From the NCBI RefSeq assembly GCF_022179465.1, contig NZ_BPQV01000014.1, forward strand, positions 62,001 through 126,000: a stretch of DNA of 64,000 bases. Direction: 5' to 3'. Below the pieces are notes generated by a model. That model ran no database searches. It saw nothing but the letters and a program-made list of their open reading frames with translations, and was not told the origin of the DNA. Positions 1 through 8,747 of the stretch are shown here, one piece after another. This DNA comes from Methylobacterium organophilum. Its GTDB lineage: Bacteria; Pseudomonadota; Alphaproteobacteria; Rhizobiales; Beijerinckiaceae. The first letter of the stretch is position 1; every line of letters starts with the position of its first letter. The position numbers were made by a program, and so were the translations under genes.

Positions 1-148
1 GCGTCGTGGCCGGATGGAAGGTGCCGGCGCCGACCTCCATATCGTAGGGCTGCAGGATCACGCAGCCCTTGCCCGCCCAGAAGCGCTGCAGGGTCAGGAT
101 CAGGCCCTGGAACGAGCGTGTGGGCGAGAGATCGACGTCGCTCGACAT
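1..148 (-). CDS. glyQ: Glycyl-tRNA synthetase alpha subunit, N-terminal fragment
   Basis: Reading leftward from an ATG at 148, the 49 residues visible before the window edge match the start of bacterial GlyQ. They include [14 protein letters not shown] at about residues 11-24 and [20 protein letters not shown] at about 29-48, near-invariant in the alpha subunit of the tetrameric (alpha2-beta2) enzyme. GlyQ carries the catalytic core that makes glycyl-adenylate and charges tRNA-Gly in the cytoplasm. The gene runs off the left edge, so glyS would be expected further left. The assignment rests on recognition of this conserved N-terminus. Confidence 0.93.
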   Translation of the reverse strand, partial: MSSDVDLSPTRSFQGLILTLQRFWAGKGCVILQPYDMEVGAGTFHPATT

Positions 149-399
149 GGAGATTCCGACAGCGGGAAGAAGGGTCGCGCGACCGTTTAGAGCCCCCGCC
201 GTCGAAGGGGAAGCCGCTTGAATGACGGAGGCCGCGGGGCGTCGCACGGGGGATGGAAACCGCCCCGGTGCGCGCCCGCACACATTTCTGCCACGATTCC
301 TTTAAGCCGGGGAACCGTGAAGCTTACGGCCAAGTTGTTTCGACAATTCAGGGTCGTGGGCCGCCCCATCGGGCGGATCAGAACAGCGGCAGCCAAGTC

Positions 400-669
400 A
401 TGCGCAAGGGATTTACCGTTTTCGCCGCGGCCATCGCCGCCTCTCTCGTCGCCACGCCAATGGTGATCTCGGCGTCCAACGCCCTCGCCACCGCGGACAC
501 GACCGGCACGGTCGCCGCCACCGTGGCGGTCACCCCGGTCGAGGTCGCGCCGGTCCAGGCCGCCCCCGCCGCCTCACTTCCCGGCGCGCAGGATTGCCGC
601 CGCAAGGTGCGCGTCGTCTATACCGGCTATGGCAGCGTGCCCGCGGCCTGCGTGGCGAGCGCACAGTAA
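400..669 (+). CDS. Small secreted protein with C-terminal RVVYxGYG motif
   Basis: An 89-residue protein starting at ATG 400. Residues 1 to about 30 are a typical Sec signal peptide: MRK, then an Ala-rich hydrophobic stretch ending near ALA. The middle is low-complexity Ala/Val/Pro/Thr. The C-terminus has a compact block, CRRKVRVVYTGYGSVPAAC, with two Cys that could form a disulfide outside the cytoplasm. The same R-x-V-R-V-V-Y-x-G-Y-G block ends the secreted protein at 17703-17999, so the two look like paralogues. Longer in-frame starts upstream (for example 253) would bury the signal peptide, so 400 is preferred. Function unknown. Confidence 0.75.
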   Translation: MRKGFTVFAAAIAASLVATPMVISASNALATADTTGTVAATVAVTPVEVAPVQAAPAASLPGAQDCRRKVRVVYTGYGSVPAACVASAQ

Positions 670-682
670 GCGGCGCGCCGCC

Positions 683-1042
683 TCAGGGCAGGGGCGCGCG
701 CAGGGCCGGGGCCAGCACGTAGCCGTGCGGGATGCGGCGCTTGCCGATGAAGCCACCCGCCGAGGCGTCGTGGTAATAGTCGAAGCCCGTCATGCCGAAG
801 GCGCCGCCATTCATGACCTGCGGCACGGGGATGGCGCCAAGCGCATGCACGTCTTCGCCGTTGCGGCCGACGGAGCCGCGACGGAACTGGCTTGGATAGG
901 GATCGAGCTCGATCACCTGCGGGCCGCGCCCGCCCGCCTCGAAGATGCGCTGCTTAGTGCCCTCGGTCTCCGCCACGGCCGCGGTGACCGACAGGGCGGC
1001 GAGGGCACCCGCGAGGGCGGCGAGACGGCGTGAGGTCACCAC
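683..1042 (-). CDS. Hypothetical secreted protein
   Basis: About 119 residues read leftward from GTG 1042; GTG 1039 is an alternative. A GGAG lies 7 nt upstream of 1042. The first 25 or so residues form a signal peptide (TSRRLAALAG, then Ala/Leu-rich, ending AVA). The mature part contains EGTKQRIFEAGGRGPQVIEL and a Gly/Tyr/Asp-rich segment (FGMTGFDYYHD). No family is recognised. It is convergent with the secreted protein ending at 669 and is followed upstream by a small lipoprotein on the same strand, so the three form a patch of small envelope proteins. Confidence 0.6.
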   Translation of the reverse strand: MVTSRRLAALAGALAALSVTAAVAETEGTKQRIFEAGGRGPQVIELDPYPSQFRRGSVGRNGEDVHALGAIPVPQVMNGGAFGMTGFDYYHDASAGGFIGKRRIPHGYVLAPALRAPLP

Positions 1043-1085
1043 GGGCGGACTCCGGCTGGGCGAGGGAACGGCCGAGGCTGGCCGC

Positions 1086-1304
1086 TCAACCCTTGGACTG
1101 TAGCACGGTGCGGCGCTCGCGCAGCCGCTCCTCGCAATTCGTGTCGAACATCTTCGCAACGATCGGCGAAGGTCGTGAATCGCAGACAAACGCCTCGTCC
1201 GGGGACGGGGCGGGAATCGGATCGCGGGCGACGATCGGATGGGGCGCGCAGGCCCCGGCGCTCCCGGCAAGGCCGAGGAGAACGATCAGCTTCGGGAGGC
1301 GCAT
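1086..1304 (-). CDS. Small putative lipoprotein
   Basis: A 72-residue protein on the minus strand. Residues 1-19 (MRLPKLIVLLGLAGSAGAC) form a lipoprotein signal peptide with the lipobox-like end SAGAC, so Cys19 would be lipidated. The mature part is only about 54 residues and contains two more Cys (CDSRPSP and TNCEERL) that could pair. The ribosome-binding site before ATG 1304 is weak. It lies 43 nt upstream of the secreted-protein gene on the same strand and may be co-transcribed with it. Function unknown. Confidence 0.6.
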   Translation of the reverse strand: MRLPKLIVLLGLAGSAGACAPHPIVARDPIPAPSPDEAFVCDSRPSPIVAKMFDTNCEERLRERRTVLQSKG

Positions 1305-1573
1305 CGGTCTTCGGCCACGTCTCTACGGGGGCGGCGGCGAGGGTCGCACCGCTCCATGGCCGGCGAAACTGCGGACCCGTGGCCACGCTGGCAAGCGGTC
1401 CGCGGCTGCAACGGCCGGTTTAGGCGTCCCCTGTCGCCCGCCCGCAACAACGGCCGCCTTCGCCGCAGGCGAGCGACCGAACCCGGGCCCGCACACGTGG
1501 TTGGCCCATCGAGGCATCGTCCGGAGAGACGCGCAGCGTCCCGATGGAGCCCAAGACACCGAGGGAGCCGCCC

Positions 1574-2449
1574 ATGGCCCAGCAGATCCCCGTCGCCCCG
1601 GATGCCCGCGCCGATGCCGTTGAGGCGGGCAGCGACGCAGCCCATGCGATCACCGAGGACCTCGCCTATCGCCGGCTCGGCATTGTCAATGTCGTCTTCG
1701 TCGGGCCGCCCGGCGCGGGCGACCGCGGCTGGGTGCTGGTCGATGCGGGCCCGCCCGGCACCGCCACGGCGATCCGCGACACGGCCGGCGCCCGATTCGG
1801 CACGGGCGCGCGCCCCGCGGCGATCCTGCTCACCCATGGCCATTTCAACCATGTCGGCGTGCTGGAGGATCTGGCCCGCGAGGGGACGCCCCGGTCTACG
1901 CCCGCGGGCTGGAAACACCCTATCTCGACGGCAGCGCGGCCTATCCGCCGGCGGATCCGAGCGTCGGCGGCGGCCTGATGGCGCGGATCTCTCCACTCTA
2001 TCCCACGCGCCCCGTTGACGTGTCCGAGCACCTCCAGTTGCTGCCGGAAGGCAAAGCCGTCCCGCCCCTGCCGGGCTGACGCTGGATCCCCCCCGGCCAC
2101 GCCCCGGCCCATGTCTCCCTGTGGCGGGAGAGAGACCGCACGCGGATCGTCGGGAACGCCTTCGTCACCACGGCCCAGGAATCGGCCTATGCCGTCGCCA
2201 CGCGGGCACTGGAACTGCACGGCCCGCCCACGTATCTTGACGCTCGACTGGGATGCGGCCGGCGCTTCCGTGCGCTTCCTCGCCAGCCTGAAACCCGAGC
2301 GCGCGATCACCGGGCACGGCCGACCCCTACACGGACCGGACCTGCAGCGTGCCCTCGATGCCCTGGCCCAGGACTTCGAGCGCGTCGCCGCTCCCGAACG
2401 GGGCCGCTATGTCGAGCGACCCGCCCGGGCGGCGGACGGCTCGGCCTAA
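1574..2449 (+). pseudogene. Degraded MBL-fold metallo-hydrolase
   Basis: Three reading frames joined end to end give one metallo-beta-lactamase-fold protein of about 290 residues. The N-terminal part (1574 to about 1884) has VLVDAGPPG and THGHFNHVG. A one-base loss in the G-run near 1884 shifts to the next frame (PVYARGLETPYLDG and onward). That frame hits TGA at 2077-2079, where family members usually have a Trp codon. A one-base gain near 2236-2238 shifts again into LTLDWDAAG and ITGHGRPLHGP, ending at TAA 2449. Two metal-ligand Asp positions are also Asn: HGHFNH for the usual HGHFDH, and GNAFVTT for the usual GDAFVTT. It is non-functional unless the lesions are sequencing errors. Confidence 0.85.
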
Positions 2450-2683
2450 CGGGAGGCCTGAGCGGAGCCACCCGCAACACGCAGCGAGCCCCGAGCGAGC
2501 TTCGTGCAGCGAACCCATGCGCGACGGCGAGTTGACGCTGGCGATGGGGTCTGCGACCCGCAGGTCACGGCCTCTGCCTTGCTTCGGCGGGCAGGCTTGG
2601 CCTGAGCCCGGGGCCGGAATGCGGCCTCGCGAGGATGGTCGCTGCCACGGCGCGTCAACCCGAGGCAGCGCTGGGAGGTGTGG

Positions 2684-2911
2684 ATGACGACGACGATCGA
2701 CAGCGGCCAGAAGCTTCACCTCGTGTTCGGCGGCGAACTCGAGGATCTGGACAGCGTGCGCTTCCGCGACGTGAAGGGCCTCGACATCGTCGGGATCTTC
2801 CCCGATTACGCCTCCGCCCAGACCGCGTGGCGGGCCAAGGCTCAGGCCACCGTCGACAGCGCGCAGACCCGCTACTTCATCGTGCACCTGCACCGCCTGC
2901 TGGAGCCCTGA
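2684..2911 (+). CDS. DUF4170 family protein
   Basis: A 75-residue cytoplasmic protein. The start at ATG 2684 is fixed by a GGGAGG ribosome-binding site at 2673-2678. The C-terminus (TRYFIVHLHRLLEP) and the middle block IVGIFPDYASAQTAWRAKAQ match the DUF4170 family of small alphaproteobacterial proteins of unknown function. It lies upstream of prs on the same strand with a gap of about 170 nt, so it probably has its own transcript. No membrane segment, Cys pair or catalytic motif is visible. Confidence 0.85.
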   Translation: MTTTIDSGQKLHLVFGGELEDLDSVRFRDVKGLDIVGIFPDYASAQTAWRAKAQATVDSAQTRYFIVHLHRLLEP

Positions 2912-3083
2912 GCGCCGGCGCCCGCCAGCTGGGTGGGGAGGGCGGGCCGTGAAGGCATTGTGACACCCTGCCGCCACTGATAAGAGCGCCCCCGTCGGGA
3001 CGAGAGTCGTGTGCCCTCCGACGGTTTTCGCGCGGGATACCCGTCGTTTGCGAGAGTTTGCGAGCCTTATAGAGAGCCCGGCA

Positions 3084-4028
<945 letters not shown>

Positions 4029-4052
4029 ACCGGCAGCTCCCGCTCGCGACCG

Positions 4053-4091
4053 ACCCCGCTCTTCTCAAGGGAGCGGGGTATTTCGTGTTTT
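4053..4091 (+). terminator. Rho-independent terminator after prs
   Basis: A perfect 9-bp stem (ACCCCGCTC at 4053-4061 with GAGCGGGGT at 4071-4079) has a 9-nt loop and is followed by a T-rich tail (ATTTCGTGTTTT). It lies 25 nt after the prs stop. Confidence 0.8.
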
Positions 4092-4249
4092 GCAATAGGT
4101 ATTTATTCCTTATATGGGAGGTGAGCCTACCATCGCGCCTCCTACCGAGCCTTTTGATCATTGTGCAAATTTACATTTAGACACCGCGCAAACTCATAGG
4201 AGCCTCCTGCCTGCAAACCAGGTTCGCCAACCGGGAGACAGGCCATACT

Positions 4250-4933
4250 CAAGCTGTCGACGTCCTCCTGCGCGGGCGGGCCGCCCGGGTGCGTAAGGAG
4301 ATCTTCGACCGCAACGCGCTGCTCGTCCTGGAGCAGCAGATCGGTAAGACCCGCGCCGGGCTGGAGTGCAGCCGTCAGCCCTGGCCCTCGCGTGGCCGGC
4401 GACAGAGCGGAAGCACGTCGCCAGGACGAGGTCGAAGCGCGCACCCGCGCGCTGGAGACCCAGGCGATCGCCGCGCTCAGGGGCAACCGGGAGGATCTGG
4501 CGGAGGAGGAGGCGTCGGCCATGGCCGAGCTGGAGGCAGAGCGCGACGCCCTGCGCACGGCCCGGGCCCGCTTCGCGGCGGAAATCGCCCGGGTCCGCGC
4601 CCACGTGGCCAATGCCTCGAAGCGCCAGGGCGAGTTGGAGCGCGGCCGGCGGGTCACGGGCGTGAACGAAGCCGTACGGCGCCTCGGCGCGGGCGCGTCC
4701 CGGCAAGATGCCGCGACCCTACGCGAGGTAGAGACTAACCCTGGCGCACATTCAGGCGCTTCAAGCAGAGGCGGCCGATGTCGAGGCCGCCCTGGCCGAG
4801 GCCGGGCCAGGACATCGCCGCGCGCATGGAGCGCGAGGGCTTCGGTTCGACCCGCCGCCCGGACGGCGACAGCATCCTCACGCGCCTGCGCCGCGTGGCC
4901 GAGGCACCGTCGCCCGATGCCGCCCACGCCTGA
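4250..4933 (+). pseudogene. Degraded PspA/IM30 family gene
   Basis: Pieces in different frames together read as a PspA/IM30 (phage shock protein A, ESCRT-III-like membrane-remodelling) protein. They are LLRGRAARVRKEIFDRNALL and LVLEQQI in the first frame, then the Ala/Glu/Arg coiled coil with NREDLAEEEASAMAELEAER and IARVRAHVANASKRQGELER in the frame at 4392. The third frame has LAHIQALQAEAADVEAALAE, and the last has MEREGFGSTRRPDGDSILTR, ending at TGA 4931-4933. At least three frameshifts are needed, and no start codon precedes the first piece. The family order and length (about 225 aa) are otherwise preserved, suggesting fairly recent decay in place. Confidence 0.75.
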
Positions 4934-5011
4934 TCCCGACACCCCCATCCTCAGGAGGACGAGTTGGCGCGCGGGTTGCCTGGGCGAGGGTATCACCTCT
5001 CGAGTCCTCCC

Positions 5012-5974
5012 ATGCATTTCCAGTGGATCGCCCTTCGCTACTTCCGTGAAACGGTTCAGGCCCGCTCCATCCGGAAGGCTTCGGAGACGCTCAACGTCGC
5101 GCCCTCGGCGGTGAACCGGCAGATCATCAAGATCGAGGAGCAACTGGGCGCGCCACTGTTCGAGCGCAGTTCCCGCGGCCTCAAGCTGACCGCAGCGGGC
5201 GAGCTCTTCTATCGCTGGGTGCTCACCAGCCAAGGCGGCCTCGACCAGACCATCACGGAGATCAACGACCTGCGCGGCGCGCGCACCGGGCACGTCACCG
5301 TGGCCTGCGAGGAGGGCATCGCGAAGGATTTCCTGCCCGCCATCGTCCGCGCCTTCCGCGCCAAGCACCGGCAGGTCGGCTTCACGCTGCAGGTTCACGA
5401 CATGCAGGACGTGGTGGCGCGGGTCGCGGAGGGGCAGGCCGATCTCGGCCTCGCCTTCAGCCCCATGCCCGATGCGAGGGTGCGGCGGCGCAGCCAGGCC
5501 TCGATGGCGATCGGCGCGGTTCTGCACCCGGCCCATCCCCTCGCGGTGCGCCCCGAGATGAAGCTCTCGGACCTGATCGGCGAGACGCTGGTCCTGCCCG
5601 ACAACGGCTTCTCGACCCGCCAGATCTTCAATGCGCAGCTCGGCGGCGATGCCGAGCTGCTCTTCGCACGCCGGATCGAGACCAATTCCTTCGAGACCAT
5701 GACCGCCCTGATCAAGGCGGGCATCGCCATCGGCGTCCGCTCGCAGATGGGCATCGCCGGCGAGATCGCCAGGGGCGACGTGGTGTTCGTGCCCTTCGAG
5801 CGGCGCTCCTTCCCGCCCGAGACCGTCACCCTGCTCGTCAAGGGAACGCGCATCCTGCCCGCGGCCGGCGCGCATTTCGTCGAGGCGGTGGATGCGGCCC
5901 TGCGGGCGCTCACGGAAGAGTCCCGCTGGGCCGCCCCGCAGGCGGACAGCTTGGCCCTCAGGCCGTCGGCATGA
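5012..5974 (+). CDS. LysR family transcriptional regulator
   Basis: A 320-residue protein with an N-terminal winged helix-turn-helix (RKASETLNVAPSAVNRQI at about 21-38, then LGAPLFERSSRGLKLTAAGE) and a LysR substrate-binding domain from about residue 90. The start at ATG 5012 matches the usual LysR beginning (HFQWIALRYFRETV). It is convergent with the allA-like gene (17-nt overlap at the 3' ends) and is the only regulator beside the ureide-like genes, so it is the natural candidate to control them; this is inference. A lone GTTGCC at 4975-4980, just upstream of its start, equals the half-site repeated in the divergent promoter at 8102-8214. Confidence 0.93.
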   Translation: MHFQWIALRYFRETVQARSIRKASETLNVAPSAVNRQIIKIEEQLGAPLFERSSRGLKLTAAGELFYRWVLTSQGGLDQTITEINDLRGARTGHVTVACEEGIAKDFLPAIVRAFRAKHRQVGFTLQVHDMQDVVARVAEGQADLGLAFSPMPDARVRRRSQASMAIGAVLHPAHPLAVRPEMKLSDLIGETLVLPDNGFSTRQIFNAQLGGDAELLFARRIETNSFETMTALIKAGIAIGVRSQMGIAGEIARGDVVFVPFERRSFPPETVTLLVKGTRILPAAGAHFVEAVDAALRALTEESRWAAPQADSLALRPSA

Positions 5975-6473
5975 GGGCGCAGCCGTAACGCTTGATCAGG
6001 TTGCAGGTGTCGTGGTCGACGACGTTGGTGTCGGCGAGCTCGAGATTGAAGAAGCTCTGCTCCTCTCCCTCGAAGAGGGGGCCGGCATGCCACGTGCCCT
6101 TGTAGAGGGCCACCGCCGCATCGCCCGGGATGCGAAACACCTTGATACTTTCGAGCGTCGGCGCCTCCGCCTCGCCCGGCGCCGCGACACCGAGATACCA
6201 GGTCTTGCCGCCGACGGAGGCAAGAGTCTGGGTGACTGCCTTGTGCCGGGTGATGCGATGGATCGTCAGGCCCCGGGCGGGCAGGCGCATGGCGTAGAAG
6301 CGGGGCGTGCCGGCGGAGAAATCGAGCTGGGCATCCTGCGGCCCGAAGGGCACACCGTCCTCCATGGGCACCACCACCGTGCCGAAGGGCGCGAAGGCCT
6401 CCGGCGTGAGAGCGTGGATCGGGACGGCGCGGGTCTCGGCAACGGCCTCGGGCGCGGTCTCAGGCGTGCTCAT
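5958..6473 (-). CDS. Ureidoglycolate lyase family protein (AllA-like)
   Basis: A 171-residue protein of the AllA/ureidoglycolate lyase family, which splits ureidoglycolate into glyoxylate and urea in purine/allantoin breakdown. Visible family features are FAPFGTVV (about 28-35), IHRITRHKAVTQTL (71-84), YLGVAAP (93-99), FRIPGDAAVALYKGTWHAGP (113-132) and DTNVVDHDT (148-156). The start at ATG 6473 overlaps the end of the upstream monooxygenase gene by 14 nt, so the two are translationally coupled. Other allantoin genes (allantoinase, allantoate amidohydrolase) are not in the window, so the true substrate may be another ureide-like compound. Confidence 0.88.
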   Translation of the reverse strand: MSTPETAPEAVAETRAVPIHALTPEAFAPFGTVVVPMEDGVPFGPQDAQLDFSAGTPRFYAMRLPARGLTIHRITRHKAVTQTLASVGGKTWYLGVAAPGEAEAPTLESIKVFRIPGDAAVALYKGTWHAGPLFEGEEQSFFNLELADTNVVDHDTCNLIKRYGCALMPTA

Positions 6474-8001
6474 GAGAAACCTCTTCGGAAACGGGGGCAG
6501 GGAACACCGCGCGGTGGCGGATCTCGAAATCCTCGGGCAGGTCGAGCTCGGCCTCGGCATAGGCCTGGAGGGCGGGCAGGAAAGCCCCGGCCTGGAGCAC
6601 GAACAGGCGCTGCGTGATGCCGCGGACCACCCGTGGCAGGGCATGGCGATGCCCGCTGATCGACGCCGTATGCGGGCCGTGGCTCACAGCGCTCGCACCG
6701 TTGAAGCAGAAGACGCGGGTAACCCAGGCATCGGCCGCCTCCCGCGGGGTGAAGCTGAAATCGGTGGCCAGGAACGGATAGGCGGCGAAACGCTCGTCCT
6801 CCTCCCCCGGCTCCGGACGGTAGCGGTCGGCCCACCGGGCGATCACCGGGGCGATGGACCGCAACTCGGGCCGGGCGGCGAGATCGACCGCGACGCCGGT
6901 GGCGCAGAGCAGGTGGTCGCAGGCAAGCGTCCCCCGCGGGGTCTCGACCGCGATTGCGTCGCCGGCCAGGCGCACGGAGAGCCACGGGCTGCCGGGATGC
7001 AGATGGAAATCCGGATTGGCCATGGCCATGGCGAAGCCCCGGGGTGCCGGCGGCTGATCGACCCGCCGGACATGGCGCGCCACCCGCCAGCGCGTCGCGC
7101 AGTCGAGATCCGGGAAATGCGCGAGCATGCCTGCATTCTCCAGGTGGCGATGGGGATTGGCCCGCGGCAGGCGCTCCCGGCGGAAGCACAGGTCGACCCG
7201 GGCCGCGCCAGCGGCGAGCGCCGCGTTGGCGTTGTCGAAGGCCGAGGCGCCGTGGCCGAGGATGGCGATGCGCTTACCGCGCAACCGGGCGAAGTCGATG
7301 AAGCCGTTGGTGTGGTCGTAGCGGTCCCGGGGCAGGGCGGCGCTCACGAATTCGGGCACGTCCCAGCCCCCGGCCCCGTCGAAGCCGGTGGCGATCACCA
7401 CGTTGCGGGCATAGCGCAGGACCTCGCACCCGCCCTGAATGGCCGCGACTACCACGACATCGGCATCCTCCGGCGCGGGGCGGATATCGATCACAGCGGT
7501 TCCGCTCTCGACCGCGAGGCCCAGGGTGTCCCGATACCAGCGTAGATAGGCCGCCCAGTCCCGGCGGGGGATGCGCTGCAGGGCGTCCCAGGCCCCGGCG
7601 CCATAGCGGGCCGCGTACCAGGCGGCGACCGACAGGCTCGGGCAGCCGAACTCAATGCCGTTCAGGCCCTTGGGGGTGCGCAGTTCCTCCATGCGGGCGA
7701 AGCTGTCCCACACGCCCTCCTGGCCGGCTGGAGCCCGGTCGAGGAGCACGACGTCGTCGACCCCGTCCCGGCGGAGGGCGGCCGCCGTCATCAGGCCGGA
7801 CTGGCCGCCGCCAACGATGAGGGCCGCGTGGATCGGCGCGCCGTCCGGCCGCCGCGCCGGCGTGACCCAGCGCGCCGACGGATAGGACAGGGCCTCGAGA
7901 TCGGCTCGTGCCCGGGCGGCGAGTGCGTCGAGCGCTGCATCACCAGTCGTCGCGGCCGTCTCGGCGCGGCAGGCATGGCTTCGCCCGGACAGCGCGCCCA
8001 T
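6460..8001 (-). CDS. FAD/NAD(P)-dependent monooxygenase-like protein
   Basis: A 513-residue flavoprotein with two Rossmann motifs: ALIVGGGQSGLMTAAAL (FAD, about 60-76) and KRIAILGHGASAFDNA (NADP, about 243-258). The strand motif VVIATGFDG (201-209) is typical of class B flavin-dependent monooxygenases and related amine/ketone oxidoreductases. ATG 8001 is taken as the start; residues 1-55 are a non-conserved-looking extension. It is the first gene of a two-gene unit with the AllA-like gene and is divergent from the cupin/hydrolase pair. Its partners suggest oxidation of a nitrogen-containing ring or ureide, but the substrate cannot be read from sequence. Confidence 0.87.
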   Translation of the reverse strand: MGALSGRSHACRAETAATTGDAALDALAARARADLEALSYPSARWVTPARRPDGAPIHAALIVGGGQSGLMTAAALRRDGVDDVVLLDRAPAGQEGVWDSFARMEELRTPKGLNGIEFGCPSLSVAAWYAARYGAGAWDALQRIPRRDWAAYLRWYRDTLGLAVESGTAVIDIRPAPEDADVVVVAAIQGGCEVLRYARNVVIATGFDGAGGWDVPEFVSAALPRDRYDHTNGFIDFARLRGKRIAILGHGASAFDNANAALAAGAARVDLCFRRERLPRANPHRHLENAGMLAHFPDLDCATRWRVARHVRRVDQPPAPRGFAMAMANPDFHLHPGSPWLSVRLAGDAIAVETPRGTLACDHLLCATGVAVDLAARPELRSIAPVIARWADRYRPEPGEEDERFAAYPFLATDFSFTPREAADAWVTRVFCFNGASAVSHGPHTASISGHRHALPRVVRGITQRLFVLQAGAFLPALQAYAEAELDLPEDFEIRHRAVFPAPVSEEVSHEHA

Positions 8002-8101
8002 TGGTCTCTCCTGATGCTCCCCGCTCCTTTGCGGTGACGAGATCTGGCGCGGGCGCCGGCATCTTGGGAAGCCTCATGTTCCGTACGAGGCGTGCGCGTT
8101 T

Positions 8102-8131
8102 CGGCAACGAGCGACCCCGCGATTGTTGCCG
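8102..8131. promoter_or_regulatory. Inverted repeat with GTTGCC half-sites (wide spacing)
   Basis: CGGCAAC at 8102-8108 and GTTGCCG at 8125-8131 are exact reverse complements separated by 16 nt. They share their core with the tighter repeat at 8196-8214. This is a candidate regulator site in the divergent promoter. Confidence 0.5.
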
Positions 8132-8195
8132 CCGTAGAGCGGGCGCGCTCGGTCCGGCACCGCGACATCCGGCCCGGTGTCGCCGAAACGCGTCG

Positions 8196-8214
8196 CGTTG
8201 CCCTTCCGGCAACG
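8196..8214. promoter_or_regulatory. Perfect inverted repeat CGTTGCC-N5-GGCAACG
   Basis: CGTTGCC (8196-8202) and GGCAACG (8208-8214) are a perfect 7-bp inverted repeat with a 5-nt spacer, 111 nt upstream of the cupin start. The geometry suits a dimeric repressor or activator. It could also form a small hairpin in RNA, but no T-tract follows. Confidence 0.55.
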
Positions 8215-8324
8215 GAGGGCGCGAAACTTGCTTCTTCGTGCCGCGGGCAGGCCCGTGCACAAGATCGGCCAGGCGCGAACAGGGCGGCCACGAGGCCGCC
8301 GCAGAGAGGGAGTCGACCCGTTCC

Positions 8325-8747
8325 ATGCTGCCCTACAGCTTCGAGACCCCCGATTCGGTGAAGGCGTTCCGGATCGGCCCGAACGACACGAACTACTTCG
8401 CGATGCTGTTCGACGAGACGAAGGACGCGATCGACAACATCTTCGTCATCGAGATCTTCAACGTGGGCGGCGCCACGCCGCCCAACGAGCATGCCGCCGC
8501 GCACGAGTTCTTCTACGTGCTCGAAGGGGAGGGGATCGCCCGCTGCGAGGACAAGACCATGCCGATCAAGAAGGGCGACGCGCTGCTGCTGCGCCCGGGC
8601 AGCGAGCACGTCATCCAGAACACCGGCAAGGGCAAGCTCTACACGCTCACGGTGATGACCCCGAACGAGGGCTTCGCCGAGCTGATCCGCCGCGGCGAGC
8701 CGGTCGCGCTCGACGCCGAGGACATGCGGGTTCTGCGCGGCCAATGA
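8325..8747 (+). CDS. Cupin domain protein
   Basis: A 140-residue single-domain cupin. The metal-site pattern is NEHAAAHEFFYVLEGEG (His56, His60, Glu61) with a second-motif His in LLRPGSEHVIQN (His95). This fits a small metal-dependent beta-barrel enzyme or a binding protein. The start at ATG 8325 is the first Met; sequence upstream of it does not look like protein. Its stop overlaps the start of the hydrolase by 4 nt (ATGA), indicating tight co-translation. The precise reaction is unknown. Confidence 0.85.
   Translation: MLPYSFETPDSVKAFRIGPNDTNYFAMLFDETKDAIDNIFVIEIFNVGGATPPNEHAAAHEFFYVLEGEGIARCEDKTMPIKKGDALLLRPGSEHVIQNTGKGKLYTLTVMTPNEGFAELIRRGEPVALDAEDMRVLRGQ

Larger units (their letters stand above)
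8002..8324. other. Divergent intergenic region between the two ureide-like operons
   Basis: 323 nt between the monooxygenase start (leftward) and the cupin start (rightward). No credible gene is present. It holds two inverted repeats made from the same GTTGCC half-site (listed separately), which makes it the likely shared control region. No convincing -35/-10 pair was identified by eye. Confidence 0.7.

Noticed and set aside
4200-4240. A tRNA-like stretch (TGCAAACCAGGTTCGCC)
   Set aside because: A T-loop-like GGTTCG is present but no acceptor stem, D-arm or anticodon arm can be paired around it.
4142-5875. A 577-codon minus-strand frame across the pspA remnant and LysR gene
   Set aside because: Antisense of LysR; composition is typical of a shadow and no family features are present.
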